This document shows, one piece after another, positions 13,101 to 25,100 of a DNA stretch of 64,000 nt. The position numbers were made by a program, and so were the translations under genes. The stretch spans positions 61,961,920-62,025,919 of the forward strand of contig NC_087247.1 in the NCBI RefSeq assembly GCF_037042905.1. The letters run 5' to 3'. Below the pieces are notes generated by a model. It did no database searches. It was not told where the DNA came from and saw nothing but the letters and a program-made list of their open reading frames with translations. The DNA comes from Lytechinus pictus. Its lineage: Eukaryota > Echinodermata > Echinoidea > Temnopleuroida > Toxopneustidae. Positions within the stretch are counted from its first letter, which is position 1. Each line of letters starts with the position of its first letter.

Positions 13101-16100
13101 GCCGTCGATGCATGCGCTATGCATGCACTACATGCACTGACAGTCTGCGCTGGCCGCGCCGGGTGAGCGTTGCAAAAGCAGATGACAGAGCAAAGTTCGT
13201 TTGTATTTTCCATGATCACAAAACACAAAAAAGGCCGGGGGCAATGCAGAATTCTTCCCAAAATATCTTCAACAATGATATTTGCAGATGATAACATATA
13301 AGTTTAAAATGAAACAATATTAAAGACATGAATCACGCAGAGTCGATCCGAATGATTTTCGGTCAACTAGCATTCGCAGTCCAGCCTCGCACAAACCAGC
13401 CCCGTCCGCAGCCCCGTTCACTCACTCTCCCGAAACGACAGGCATGCTTGCCAGCGCCATCTAACAAGTGCAAACAGCGGGGAGAGCGCTGTAACTTGCC
13501 TGAGATTGTGTAGTTGGCGGGGTAGTTGGATCCAAAATTAGCTCCAAATAAATTGATGGAAATAAATACGTAATTTTCTCTGGATGGTCATTTGAATTGG
13601 TATTCAATGCTGATATATAACGATTGTGAGGAAAGATTGGAAAATATGAGTTCTGACGATGTTCGAGACTTAATCCTGATAATGATAATCCATTTATTTT
13701 AGACACAAGAGCTTGTGATCGAAATAAATACGAATGTCTCGAATCGAGCTCTAACTTCATATAAATTATTATTGGATGTAAAATAATTACGATTTAATAA
13801 GATTTTATGGCCATACTAAAAATATTGACGATGTCAGCAAAGTATGTTATGTTCATATGGAAGAATTAATAGTATTATACTGGCATTTTTATTTTTTATT
13901 CCATCTCTGGACGTCTCCGAGCTCCGAGAAAAGAAGCACAATGCGCATGCGCGTTCGATGACGTCTGACATATTTTCCATTCATGAAATCAGAGCCCAAA
14001 GTTGGGCACAAACAAGCTTCAAATTGATGGGAAAAAATATCAAATGTAATTTTTCTCTGTTGTGTCATGTTAAATATTATTATATGGTGATATTACGATC
14101 ATCAAAAGAGTTTCTACATGTTGACAATGTTCGATAATCAATCCTGACGTGTAATTATTTTTTTAGGCAAGTGCGATTCCACTCACTCAAGTCGATCGTC
14201 ATGTGATGTCCGCCATTGAAAATTGAAACGAAATACAAACGTTTCACATCAAGCTCTAAATTCATATTAATGATTATCATATGCAAATTATTGTTAAATA
14301 TTACGATTAAATCATGTTCTATGGTCATGATATTAATATTGTTCATGAAAGCAAGATTTACTTTTATACGTTGATCGCATCCATTTTCCGGCCATTTTCT
14401 GATTTGATTAAAGCACAGTATAGTACTGCGCATGCACGAACAATGGCGACTTCCATTCATAAATTCATCGTGCATAAATTATCTCGGCACGAGCAGACGA
14501 GCCGTGCAGACGAGTAAGACTCGAACTATGATCGAAATAAACTTCAAATTAATGGTGAATAGGCATCATAATTACACAATCCGTTTCATTTTGGGGGCAA
14601 TATAAATGAAGTAAGTAGTAGTCGAGACGGATATTACTGTTTATTTTGATGTTTGACTGTGTGAACCAAATGAATCGGCCGGCCGACGTATTTTTATTTT
14701 TTTTCGATGCACCGATTTTGCAAAATCTGCATCGGCGTTCGATGACATCGATCGAAAACCGATTTTAAAATCGATTCGACTCAGGCTTACTTGCTGTATA
14801 ACCTGATACTAAGTTTTCCTATGTAACCACATATTTTTACGCATCAGCAAGCAAAAATGTGTCGGTAACTGACATTACGCAAAAGGACATGCAATTTCAG
14901 GGTGTTCATTAAAATTGAAATATCTCATGTCCCTGAGTAGATAGAGTAATAATTTGAATATGTAAATATACCTCTGTTAATACTAGGTTAAGATGTGTCA
15001 AAATATTAAACAATTCGTTTTTGTTTTTTGGGGGCTATGATAATTTTTCCACAACCATGCTGGTAACTGACATTACACTTAATTTGCCATAGAGATAACA
15101 CATGGAAGTCAAATGTGTGGAATCATTGCATTGTATCTTCTGTGCAGAGCTTCACATGAAAGTGAGCTTGATGTGGAAGTATACCAGAGTTTCTAGGAAC
15201 ATTTCAATGAAAAAACTTTTTCTTTTTCTTAATTCCTTTCTTTGATTTGAACATTTTTATCATTACTTGTCGGTAACTGACAATACACATTAACATTTAC
15301 CAGTGCTATATGATTTTCAAAGGCATAATTTTCTTGGTACTTATATGTAAGGCTTTTTAAAATCATAAAAGTTTCATAATACTTCACATTTTTAATTATC
15401 AAAAGATAAGAAATGTATGTTTTACTTACTCGGGGGGGGGGGGGGGGGGTCATAGCAGCTACATGTTTTCCTTTATTTTATAATAATTTAATATTGCATT
15501 GACTGTACACATGGATTTTTCTGACTATACACCCATAATATATTCATCAGTTTTATATTGACTTTTTAAACCTTTTCCTTCTTCAACCTCCCCCTCCCCT
15601 CAAAAAAGGCAAAATGAATAAGGGTCTCCTCCCCTAGGCTACATGTACCCCTCCCCTGAATCTCATGCAGCCATGTAGTTTTATTGATTTCTATTCTGGT
15701 CAGTGCAAGCGATGCTTGTTCATATCTGTCGGATTTCAATTCTCTTCATAATTTGTTTAATCATTTTCTTTGCTAATTTCTTTTTTAAGCTGTCCACAAA
15801 AAATAAACTCCAGCTTCTAAACTGAAACTGAACTATTTGTAAATTAGAAAAAAAAAAAAAGTTTTAGTAGATCCATGCAACATTGATCAGAACTGTCAAA
15901 TTTCACTTTTCATCTATACTTGTAAACCAAAAACAAAATTGTATCACACATCTACACTACTACTGTAACAGGTATAAAAACCAGGAATTTACTTTTAGCG
16001 AGGCAATGCTCAAAAGAATCCTAGAAACTAAAAAAAGGGACCCTGGAAATCCCCTTCATCACAATGTTAAGCTTATAAAATGTTGCAGATTTAAGCAATA

Positions 16101-19100
16101 GGTTGGGAAAAGTACCCCCTACCCCCCCCCCCCCCCCCCGAAAACCAAACAAAAAATTGTCTGATACAATTAGGTACTTGGTAAGTGCATGTAAAAAAAA
16201 ATTTCATAGTAATTTTTTTTTGCCTGATGGGAATGCAACTTCCTTCATAATTTCATATAGTATTCCTTGTGAACTATACCTTTTAAAAGTCAATAGCAAG
16301 CTCCTTCTGGTGTGACTTTTAAAGTGAAAGACTTAAATAACAGGTATACAATATTTCTTCACCATAAAATTGACCACATATTTGCATTTCAATATTGGTA
16401 ACCAACGTTTTATCATGGTAACTGACATTACATCTCGGTAACTGACATTACATTTTCCACTTGGTAACTGACATTACATATATTTATGCATCAACCCCGA
16501 CCTGCTTACAAGCCAGGAGAATTACATTGGTAACCTATTGCCTAAATCTGCAACATTTTTTAAGCTTAACATTGTGATGAAGGGGATTTCCAGGGTCCCT
16601 TTTTTTAGTTTCTAGGATTCTTTTGAGCATTGCCTGAAATTGTCTGATACAATTAGGTACTTGGTAAGTGCATGTACAAAACAATTTCATAGTAATTTTT
16701 TTTTGCCTGATGGGAATGCAACTTCCTTCATAATTTCATATAGTATTCCTTGTGAACTATACCTTTTAAAAGTCAATAGCAAGCTCCTTCTGGTGTGACT
16801 TTTAAAGTGAAAGACTTAAATAACAAGTATACAATATTTCTTCACCATAAAATTGACCACATATTTGCATTTCAATATTGGTAACCAACGTTTTATCATG
16901 GTAACTGACATTACATCTCGGTAACTGACATTACATTTTCCACTTGGTAACTGATATTACATATATTTAATGGTACCCTATGGCTTCATTGTTAATTGGT
17001 AATCTTTAATTTTGGTGTAGAAGGGAGGGGTGTTACCTAGAGAGGAAATCTACCAAGTTTCATTTGATATATACTCTTTTCCAGGAAATTAGAAAAAAAA
17101 GTTCATGTTTTCGGTAACTGACATTACATACCATATCACATACTTCATCAATGTTTTTTTAGCAGATGAATGAATTAATGGTGTTCCTTTCTGTGGGATT
17201 TTAAAAAGTGTTATAATAGCAAGCTAAATCACAGGCGAAAACATCATGATCAAACCTGTTCTTTAAAAATCTGTCAAAACAAAATATGTATCAATATACT
17301 ATTTTCAACACTAATTTGTATCCATACTTTGGCAGCCATTTTGAAATAAAAAATGGCTGCCAGAGTCGGAATTTTTTTTGTCTCGGAAACTTCAGGTCTT
17401 GTTTTATTAAAAAACATAAAGCATTTGACATGAATATCAACTTGATTTTTTTGCCTCTGTGTCCATCTGTGGTGAAAATGCCCATATGATGAAAAAACAT
17501 AAATAACCATCTTTATTCCTTCCTGAATGGATCTATCCATCAACTAAGATTCAATTTTAATCATACATCCTACACCTGCATGTATGCAACTTTGGTTTTC
17601 AAATGAGCACTGTGCATTTCATTATTTTTTAGAAGAAATTTCTCTTAATGTGCAGTGACTTTCAATACATGCATGTGCATCTCTTGAAGAATATAAATTG
17701 TTTCATAATTACATTACATGTATGTGTGAGAAGTTAGGGTGCTTGAGATTCCAATGCCCCAATTATGTTTCTATTGGCTTTTTGTTAATAGATTTTTTTT
17801 TAATTCAATGGACATAAATTAACATTGGTGGAACAAATTCCTTAGTAAAAATTTGTTGAATTAAGACACTGTTACAATCAATTTCTATCCTAGGTATCTT
17901 ATTTTCTTGTTAAATTTTAAATTTTTGAAAAATATAACTTTTACTATATTGATATATTTTCCACCTTTAATCAGGGTGTACATATCAAGGATAATGGATT
18001 AGAATTAATCTCAGAGATGATTTCATCCTACCTTGGAGGAGTAAATTGTCATGTTCTGATGGGAGCTAATCTGGCACCAGAGGTAGCTGCTGAGAAGTTC
18101 TGTGAGACAACAATTGGTAAGATGCACATGTATGATTGTATTATACATTATATCCACATTCCAGTTGGGACTCTGTTTAATATATTGTGTGGGTCACATC
18201 AAATTCATATTAAAGGGGTACTTAATGCTGAAACTATATGTATGTAAATGGATAGAGTTAAATTCACAGAGCAAAATGCTGAAAATTTCATCAAAATCTT
18301 ATAACAAATAACAAAGTTATTGAATTTTAAATTTTAGCAATATTTTGTTAAAACAGTTTACATGCACATTGTCATGAATATTCATTGGATGGGCTGATGT
18401 CACATCCCCACTTTTCTTTTAACTCATGTTATTACATATCATGATTTTTCATATATTTAATGATTTGTCTCCCTTATGATAAAGTATGTTGCAGCAATGA
18501 ATATCTAATGCATTATTTAGTTGTCAATCCAACATTTTTAGTTCAAGGGGGGGGGGGGGGGGTGGGGGATGTAATAAGCATAATTTCATATAATAAAATG
18601 CAAAAGAACAAGTGGGGATAGGACATCATCAGTTTGCTCATTGAATATTCATGAAGACATGCACAGAATTGTTTCACCGAAATAATGCAAATCTTTAACA
18701 TGTCATAACTTTCTTATTCCTTGTCCGATTTTGATCAAATTTTCAATGCTTTGTCTGTCTGATTTTCTTTATCTGTTCAAATTATACCCCTTCAAGCTTA
18801 CATTGACTAGGATTATTATATCCACAATGTGCATTATCATTGGGGCTTTTTCATAAAGCTGTAATTTTTCATGACTTTGTGGCTGACTTTGCTAAAGGAG
18901 ATGACCAAAGTTTCTGTGGAGTTTTAAATCCTGATCAGATTTGGTTATATGATAAAACTTGCATCATAATACTCCTTATCAACAAGATCTTCACTCTGCA
19001 AAGATCACAATAATACAGAGAAGCCACTTAAAACAATTGTGAATAGGATTGCGTCAATGTGAACAGCTTTATTTACTACTAGAAGGCAGAATGGTATACT

Positions 19101-22100
19101 AACTTCAAGCCTTTGTCCAACCATGGGTGAAGGGTGACTCATTTCTAGGAGTTCCATTGCCATGAGGTATTACTACCAAATCAAAGATGATATTTTGGAT
19201 GAATTCACTATTCATACATGTACTTCATCCTTCACCATGACACTTGTTCAGGGGAATACCGGTAGTTAAATTGTTATAAGGATTTCGATTAAATCATATC
19301 CCACCTTTGCTTACGGTACTCTTAATCTCCAATTGTCAGTAGAGCTAGAAAGATATTTTGTCTTTGTTATTGTCACAGGTTGCAAAGATAAAGCAAAGGG
19401 TATTCTGCTTAAGAAACTCTTTGAAGCAGATTATTTCAGAGTGGTAGTTGTGGAAGATGAAAACACAGTGGAACTGTGTGGAGCATTAAAGGTAAATAAT
19501 CATTTTTAAATACAAATTATCTTCAATCTGATGAAAAGATTTTTCTTTAGAAAGGAGCTAGATAATTCCATTTTAACTAATTCTCAAGCATTGAATGGGG
19601 TGTTGGGAGTATAAATCAACTTCATAAACATTTCCTTCCTTTCTTCTCTGACATAGAAAACTAATTAAATGTAATTTTGCATACAATAATTGTGGTGTTG
19701 GTTGGTTTCATTAATATCAAGAATAAATTTAAAGGTCCGGGAGCCCAGCCTTCGAAAGGCCATTGGCCTGTGTGTGCTGGCTCCCCCACATTCTTATACC
19801 TCCTCGCTATATATCTTTCTTTATTTGTATACAGTGTATATTGATTTTCCAGTTTAGATTGTAATATGTTGTGTATTTAATGAGAATGTAAAACATGAAT
19901 GAATGAGTGAATAATTAGTTTTGTTGATATATCTGCAAATATAATATCATTTTTGAAACCCAGAGGAAAATAAAGATAATCCTTTGTATTTTGGTAGAAT
20001 ATTGTAGCAGTAGGTGCTGGTATAATTGATGGTCTGAAGCTAGGTGATAACACTAAAGCTGCTATTATCCGTCTTGGTCTAATGGAGATGGTATCCTTTG
20101 CTGAGACGTTCTATAAAAATGTTGACAAGGCAACCTTCCTTGAAAGCTGTGGTGTTGCTGATCTCATTACAACATGCTATGGAGGCAGGAATAGAAGGGT
20201 TTCTGAAGCTTTTGTCTTGACAGGAAAGGTATTGAATCCACAACAAGATACTATTTATGCCATATCCTGTAGTATGTAAAGTTTCACAAATATTTCATGA
20301 TTTTACTTTACAATTGGCGTGTTTTTACAGAGAATCGTTAAACGGTATTACCTGCGTAAGTATCAGTAATCCGGAAAACTTCCCTGTCTAAACAGACGCG
20401 AATATGGTTTATCATAACCACCTCTGGGAGGTGGTTGTTCCCGTGCTAATCCATTTATTTGTGACGCGGAATGTGAGTTAATCAGATTATTCGCTCTGTA
20501 GAAAAAGGTTGGTTTAAGGGCGAAACGGTTTTTCGATTCCAGAAGAGATAAACCATTTTTTACGATTCTCTGTAGAAACACGCCGAATGAGAAACCACAA
20601 GAGTCATTAACTTTATAGTATGGAATGAAGTAAACATTTTCCAGGTTTTTTAGTAAAAAAAAATTGTGAAAAATATCATGAAAATGTTTAGCTGATAGAT
20701 TTCTTTTTGTTGATATCACTGACAAAAAATATAGGACTGAAGATGTCACTTGCAACATTTAGAGATATCATTTTGTTTGCAAATCTTTACATGTATTTTC
20801 TATGATGATTGTAAGAGATCAATTTTATATTTTTTATAGAAATATATCATCATTGAGTAAAACTTAGTCTGTATGAATGGTATGATGTTTTTTTAACTGC
20901 AGTGTAAGATTAAAACTTGCTCTTTCATTGGTATTATCACTGGAATAGAAAGACAATGTCCCATTAACTTTCAATATTCTTGATAAGTAGTAAAAATATT
21001 AGTATTCAAGAACCTTTATTTACTCTTTATATGATATTATGATATTGTTACTTTCTGATTTGTTCCTTTTCATTCTGCAGACAATCGAGGAGCTTGAGAA
21101 GGAGATGTTGAATGGTCAGAAGCTTCAAGGACCTCAAACAGCTTTTGAAGTTCATCAGATGCTGAAAGAAAAGAATCTAACCGACCAGTAAGTTTAGCCA
21201 TGATTCTATGAGACAGGCAGTATATGAAATTCTAGTAGTTGGCTGTTTGAATGAAAGGAATGAGAAGACAGAACATGTGGGAAAATCAATATTTGAGAAA
21301 CCTGTTGCCCTGTATTAAGATTGTAATATTATACATGACCAATATGATGTTGTCACTTCATAATTTATCCTTCCCAAGGATACCCAATATCTCTGCTGTA
21401 ATGTTATATATTTAATTGTATTTAATTTAATAGATTTATTTAATTAATTGCAAATCATTTGGAAACAGGACTGACCTTTATAGTGCTTGGCAATATTTCA
21501 TTATTCTGAAAAATGCAATATTCAATATTTAATAATATATGGAATATTCAATAATGGTTTCATTATTATGTTGATATATCCCAGTAACATTATATGCCCA
21601 AAGTATTGTTGATTATGAACAGTTAATCACTATTTATTGACCACAAATGCTGCTCTTTATTACTTTACACCAACTCAGAACTTTGTAAGTTGGTACCCAA
21701 ATGCCAACATTTTATGGACAAGTACTAATGAAAGTCTTTCTGTCATATACCCCTTTCCTGCTCTACGGAATTGCAGCTTGTAATGATCGTATATATTTCA
21801 GACTCGATAGCCATAATCGACTCTTGAAATCAAATATAGACCAGTAGAACTTTTTGATCAATATATTGTTTGTATCTCATTTGTGTCCTACAGTTTTATG
21901 CTAAAATAATGTGGGTCCATTACAAAGTCTTCAATTTTCTGCAATCTGGAAAATCATGCTTAGCAAATTACTGTGAGACTTGGCAAACAAATTGTTTTTT
22001 TAGTGAACATGTGCAAAATATTTTTTTCTATTGTGACGGGTACTGTGTTGTCATTTTGATGACATATTCAGACCTGCCAACCAGTACAATTTTCCCGTAT

Positions 22101-25100
22101 TTAGTACGATTTTTTAATTAAAATACGGGCATACGATTTTTCAAGTTAAAAAATATATGTTTTTTACGTTTTAAAAAAGATATTTGCGATTTTGGCTTTC
22201 CATACTATAAAGCGATTTCGAAGCTCAGTGACACTGGCATAGATCAGCACTTCCGCAAACTGACACGCAAAACGCCCCACAGTCCCTGACGCCGCAAATA
22301 AACGGTTTTGTGTCATAAAAACACACGTGGCTGCTGTAATTGTTGTTCCAACATAATGTATACGGCGATGCATTGTGGGATAACAAGATGGCGGATAATG
22401 GTGATCGAGGCGCGCACAATATCCATTCAATTAGATAAGACTTCAGTGGTTGAACGGGCGAAGCGTGAGTGCTGGTGCCCGGTGGCCTAGCGCTAGCAAG
22501 CGGGGGGCGCTGGCCTGGTGCTTCGTGTTTACGTTGTTCGCTATGGGCGGCCAAAAGTGCCAAAATTAACGGTTTGAGAAATAAAGACATTTTCAGAAAT
22601 ATAGGCAGCCATCAGAGAAATAAAGACAACCTCAGAACTGAAGAAAACTTCAGAAACATAAACAACAACAGAAATAAAGGCAACTTCAGAAATACAGACA
22701 ACTGCAAAATTAAACAAAACGACTGAATGATAGTCCATCGCGAATAGCGCTAGCTCGTCAAAAATAGAGAACACATAAATTCTGTAGAGCACAGAAATTC
22801 TGTAGAGCTCAGAAATAAAGTACAGCTCGTCAAACAAACTGTTAATGAGTGGGCGAGATTTTTGGAAGTCAGCCGGGCACCCTGGACTGAACTTTAGGTG
22901 GTCATCACATGCATTATTGAAAATATTGTATCATGACAAATTGTAAAGTGTATCAACTCTGTATGTGTAAGTTTGCTGCAAAACACTACATTACTGGTGG
23001 AACCTTTCTGTGGATTAAAAAGGACAAACTCGAGCCTTTGTTTCAAAGGAGATAAAAAAAATTACTCATGATCCTTTCACAGAAAGAGTGGGAACAAAAC
23101 CACAAGTGGCCAGTGGCTTAGATGAGGCAAAACATAAACAAGTGATCATGTCGTCGTCCATTCCCCAACATCACAAAATGTGTCCTCAATCACCAAATTA
23201 CACACAAGCTCACCACACGTTGAATTTGATACTATAATGAAAGGACTTAACTTTATTCAAGTTCAATGGGCCGTGGGCTAGCCGAACCGTCAGTGGGTTG
23301 ATCAACTTACATGCCGCGAAATAATGAAGGGTATTGAATATGCGGTCATATTGAGAGTGTACGGTAGTGCCGCACAATACCTAAGTGGTGGGATCACCAG
23401 TCTGTTGAATGATACCATATACCGCGGCATAAGAGTGTGTGCGTCATACACACAAAATTTACAAAACTAGGTACCAGTCTTGCTCAGTGTGTGCATGCAC
23501 TTTTGATCACGGGAGTGAGATTGATTGCATGCGTGGGACTAGACTAAGTGTGACTGTCTTTGATGTGCGATGTGGATTGAATCTACAATGAAGTCGGGGA
23601 GAATTGTAAAAAGAATGGAATAATCAGTGCAGAATTCGTCTAAACGGATTTCGAAATTTCTAAACGTAAGCAACAAAATATAAGTTTAAACGCTCTGCAT
23701 GAGAGAAGTTTCATTCGTTTTAGACCTACTCATTTTCGGTTTTCTACATTTATTTTTTCTGGTGGTCAGCCCCGGGCACTATTACCCGAATTTTAGGGTG
23801 CCCGACGGAGCTTTAGGCGGTCAATGGCCCCCGGACCGCCACCAATTTCGAGCCCTGCTAAGGGGGGGCAGGGGGCAGAATCCCCCCCCCCCCCCCTGAC
23901 GAGTCACAAAGCAAAAAAAAGGAAAGAGAAAAGAAAAGAGAGAAAAAAGGGGAAGGGGAAAAAGAAGAAAGAGTTTAAGAGAAAGGGGAAATAAAAAACT
24001 GGACTGCAGACTGTCGGAAAAAATATTAAACTGTCGGGCACACGGGGCTGTTCCAACTGATTCGGTTTTTTAGTTCCATCATCTTTGTCGGTAAATGTCA
24101 ATTGAACTGTACACTTTTATTGGTAAATTGTGATTTTTACGCAATGCGACTTTCACAGCTCTCTGTACCGATCGTGAGTACGGACTGGGCTGGCCAAGGA
24201 CAGGAAAAAGGTACAGAACAACTTTTAGGTAATGTAATCAAAACAATAAAAATTTCGCTCGCGCTAAGCGCTCACATCAATTATTTAGTTGGATACCTAA
24301 AATAAATGTCTAGTTTTCAGGTTAAAATATTTAAAAAATTTCAGCGTGCTCTATGCGCTCGCATCAATTATTCAGTTATGAACCAATTTGTTCATGGTTA
24401 CTAAAAGTGCTTAGAATATCAAGTTCTTAAGTCGGAAGTTTTAGCTCACAATTCGCGCCCGCACGACTATTCAGATACCTGTAAAACTGCTTAGAATGTC
24501 TAGTGTCCAGTTAGGAATATCACATTTTTTAGCTCGCGCTTCGCGCTCGCATAATTAAATAAGGAAGATACCAATCGTATTCATAAATAAGTGCACAAAA
24601 TGTATCGTTTTAGGTCTAATTTTTAACTGATTTTAATGTCAATAACGTCTCCAAATCAGCAGAATTGGGAACATAATGTAAACACCTTTAAAAGAGGAAT
24701 AAAAGAAGTATATTAATATAAACATTGCAATTACCACTTGATTAGAAAAATATCGATCACGATCCAATACATTTCATTTCTGGAATGAAATACAAAAACA
24801 TAATTAATTTCGACAATTAAGTGCAATCGCCCGATAGCAAATATCAGTAGTAGCAAGATCCCAACTGTTTTATTGCGCACCCCCATGGTAACATTTCCCA
24901 CCTTCAGTGCCACTGCCAGACCTACACATCCAAACGTGTATGGGGGGGGGGGGGGTGGGCTGCAAAATGCAGGGCAACGAGGACTGCGAGGTGCCCAAAT
25001 ATCCTCGTGTATTGGTAATTTTAATGACCGAATGTATAAGTTCTGCACGTTTCACATCATGTAAAAAGGCTAAATAATAGTTGGAAAAAAAAAATTAATT

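Larger units (their letters stand above)
12869..17127 (+). repeat. Dispersed 15-mer GGTAACTGACATTAC, about 11 copies
   Basis: Copies start at 12869, 14864, 15062, 15272 (one change), 16417, 16437, 16463, 16900, 16920, 16946 (one change) and 17113, all on the + strand. Spacing is irregular (20 bases to 2 kb) and flanks differ except in the duplicated segment. Confidence 0.85.
5950..17974. other. GPD1 intron 3, 12 kb, transposon-rich
   Basis: It holds two related TIR elements (5997-7759 and 12981-14789), a nested pair (8471-9805), a tandem-repeat element (10184-10862), the dispersed 15-mer array and a recent duplication near 16.2-17.0 kb. The stretches 10863-12860 and 17130-17974 are plain AT-rich DNA. 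Confidence 0.85.
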
